Assembly (NCBI GenBank): GCA_016710645.1
Contig: JADJVI010000056.1
Location: 1-64,000, forward strand
Source of the DNA: Actinomycetales bacterium
GTDB lineage: Bacteria > Actinomycetota > Actinomycetes > Actinomycetales > Dermatophilaceae
Direction: 5' to 3'
Length of the DNA: 64,000 nt
Shown piece by piece: positions 63,046 to 64,000 of this stretch. Within the stretch, counting starts at the first letter, position 1. Each line of letters opens with the position of its first letter. The translations under genes and the position numbers were made by a program. The notes under the pieces were generated by a model, which had not been told where the DNA came from, did no database searches, and saw nothing but the letters and a program-made list of their open reading frames with translations.

Positions 63046-64000
63046 ATGAGCGCCCTGCAGATCACCGCCATTGCGCTGTGCTTCACCATCCCGCTGTTGG
63101 GGTGGGCGTTGCTCTTCCGGCAGGCGTTCCGCTTCTATCGGCTGTTCCAGACCGGGGCACCCGACACGAGCCCGCGACCAGCCCACCACGCGCGCACTGA
63201 CGGTGCTGCTGCGAGTTCCTCGGGCACACCCGGATGAAGCAGCCAGTGGGTGTCGGTGGCGCACTGGTTCACCGCATTGGGGTTCCTATCCTCTTCGCCA
63301 CCCTGGTCAACGCGTTCTTCCAGCTCATCTGGGCTGACTTCCGGCTGCCGGTCGTCGGGCACTTCCCGCCCTTCGAGTGGCTCATCGAGTTGTTCGCGGT
63401 GACCGGGTTTATCGGCATCGTCTTCCTCATGCTGGTCCGCCAGAAGGAACACCCGCGCTCCTCCGAGGGTGACCGCGGCGCCGCCGCAGCCGATTCTTCG
63501 GATCGACGTGGTGGCAGGCCTATTACGTCGAGATCACCATCCTCGTCGTCATGGTGTGCATCCTGTCGTTGCGCACCAGGAGGCCGCGCTCATCGCGCGC
63601 ATCGAGCCCGACACCAACATCGCCCTGCACTTCCCCGACCGGCTGGGCGCGTGGCATCTGGGGTGGCCTGGTCCGAGCAGTGGCTGCGCGAGTCGATCTG
63701 TCGTCGCGGCGACCAAGATCCTGGTGAGCTTCGCGTGGATGATCACGTCCCGCTCACTTCCGACGATGGGCGTGGCGTGGCACCGTTTCTCGCGTTCGTC
63801 AACATCTTCTTCAAGCGTCACGCCGACGGGCGCACCAGCCTCGGCGCGGGCAGCCGATGATGGTCGGCGGCGCGCCTATCGACCTCGAGCAGATCGAAGA
63901 TCTCACGAGGACGCCGCCCTCGCGGGTGCAGGCCGAGCACTTCACCTGGAAGGGCTTGGCTCGACTTCACCACGTGCACTGCGCGTGGCCGCTGCCAGGC
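63046..64000 (+). pseudogene. Membrane (Fe-S)-binding reductase, partial and frameshifted
   Basis: ATG at 63046 opens MSALQITAIALCFTIPLLGW and a membrane helix. Across changing frames the fragments line up: IGVPILFATLVNAFFQLIWA, EWLIELFAVTGFIGIVFLML, FFGSTWWQAYYVEITILVVM, AFVNIFFKRHADGRTSLG, and, at the window edge, FTWKGL and DFTTCT near a cysteine motif. The order matches heterodisulfide-reductase-like membrane Fe-S proteins (Rv0338c type). At least four indels are needed; the gene runs off the right end. Confidence 0.7.

Overview
The window is GC-rich DNA with long runs of genes ending in G/C-third-position codons, GTG starts and ATGA/GTGA overlaps. It carries typical actinobacterial genes: LCP protein, GTP-type PEP carboxykinase, FolP2-type DHPS homologue, DUF222/HNH protein, TctABC and PASTA proteins. 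I read it as an actinomycete chromosome, most likely Micrococcales near Intrasporangiaceae/Dermatophilaceae; the family placement is inference.

Layout. 1-4.9 kb: end of an unknown gene, a membrane-anchored poly-Asp protein and an acyl-CoA synthetase. 4.9-10.1 kb: a three-gene cell-surface operon (PASTA protein, lipoprotein, giant hydrolase-VWA-SGNH protein). 10.2-18.5 kb: malic enzyme, universal stress protein, a tctCBA tricarboxylate uptake operon, an amidohydrolase and a DUF1345 membrane protein. 18.7-25.5 kb: a P-loop kinase-like protein, an alpha/beta hydrolase, a YceH protein and a probable potassium module (KimA-like permease fused to an OB-fold, then KdpD/KdpE-like regulators). 25.6-29.1 kb: a type VII-like toxin/immunity cassette and a Ser/Thr kinase fused to a methyltransferase. 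29.3-32.0 kb: a frameshifted NrtR-like regulator divergent from SPFH and NAD-kinase-like genes, with a duplicated operator between them. 32.3-46.9 kb: HTH-nucleotidyltransferase, tRNA-Arg, pckG, a two-component system, GT39/GtrA, LCP, cold-shock protein, FolP2, a 33-residue small gene, a ceramidase-like protein, a hydrolase and two tRNA-Ser genes. 47.0-52.7 kb: a translationally coupled cluster of subtilase, sigma factor, small adaptor-like protein and TPR-CHAT protease. 52.7-64 kb: cysE/cysK, a DUF222/HNH gene, a GNAT gene, a ferredoxin reductase with a diiron oxygenase, MarR, and several genes broken by single-base frameshifts, ending in a truncated membrane Fe-S reductase.

The most unusual signal is a decamer, GGTATGCCGT (reverse ACGGCATACC), which I count at least 54 times as an exact match where about 0.1 is expected. 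It occurs in both orientations, in linkers inside genes and as inverted pairs forming hairpins at gene ends. This resembles the layout of DNA uptake sequences in Neisseria and Pasteurellaceae, but no competence gene is visible here. The second candidate system is the subtilase-sigma-adaptor-CHAT cluster, which suggests protease-controlled transcription. The third is the kinase-methyltransferase fusion.
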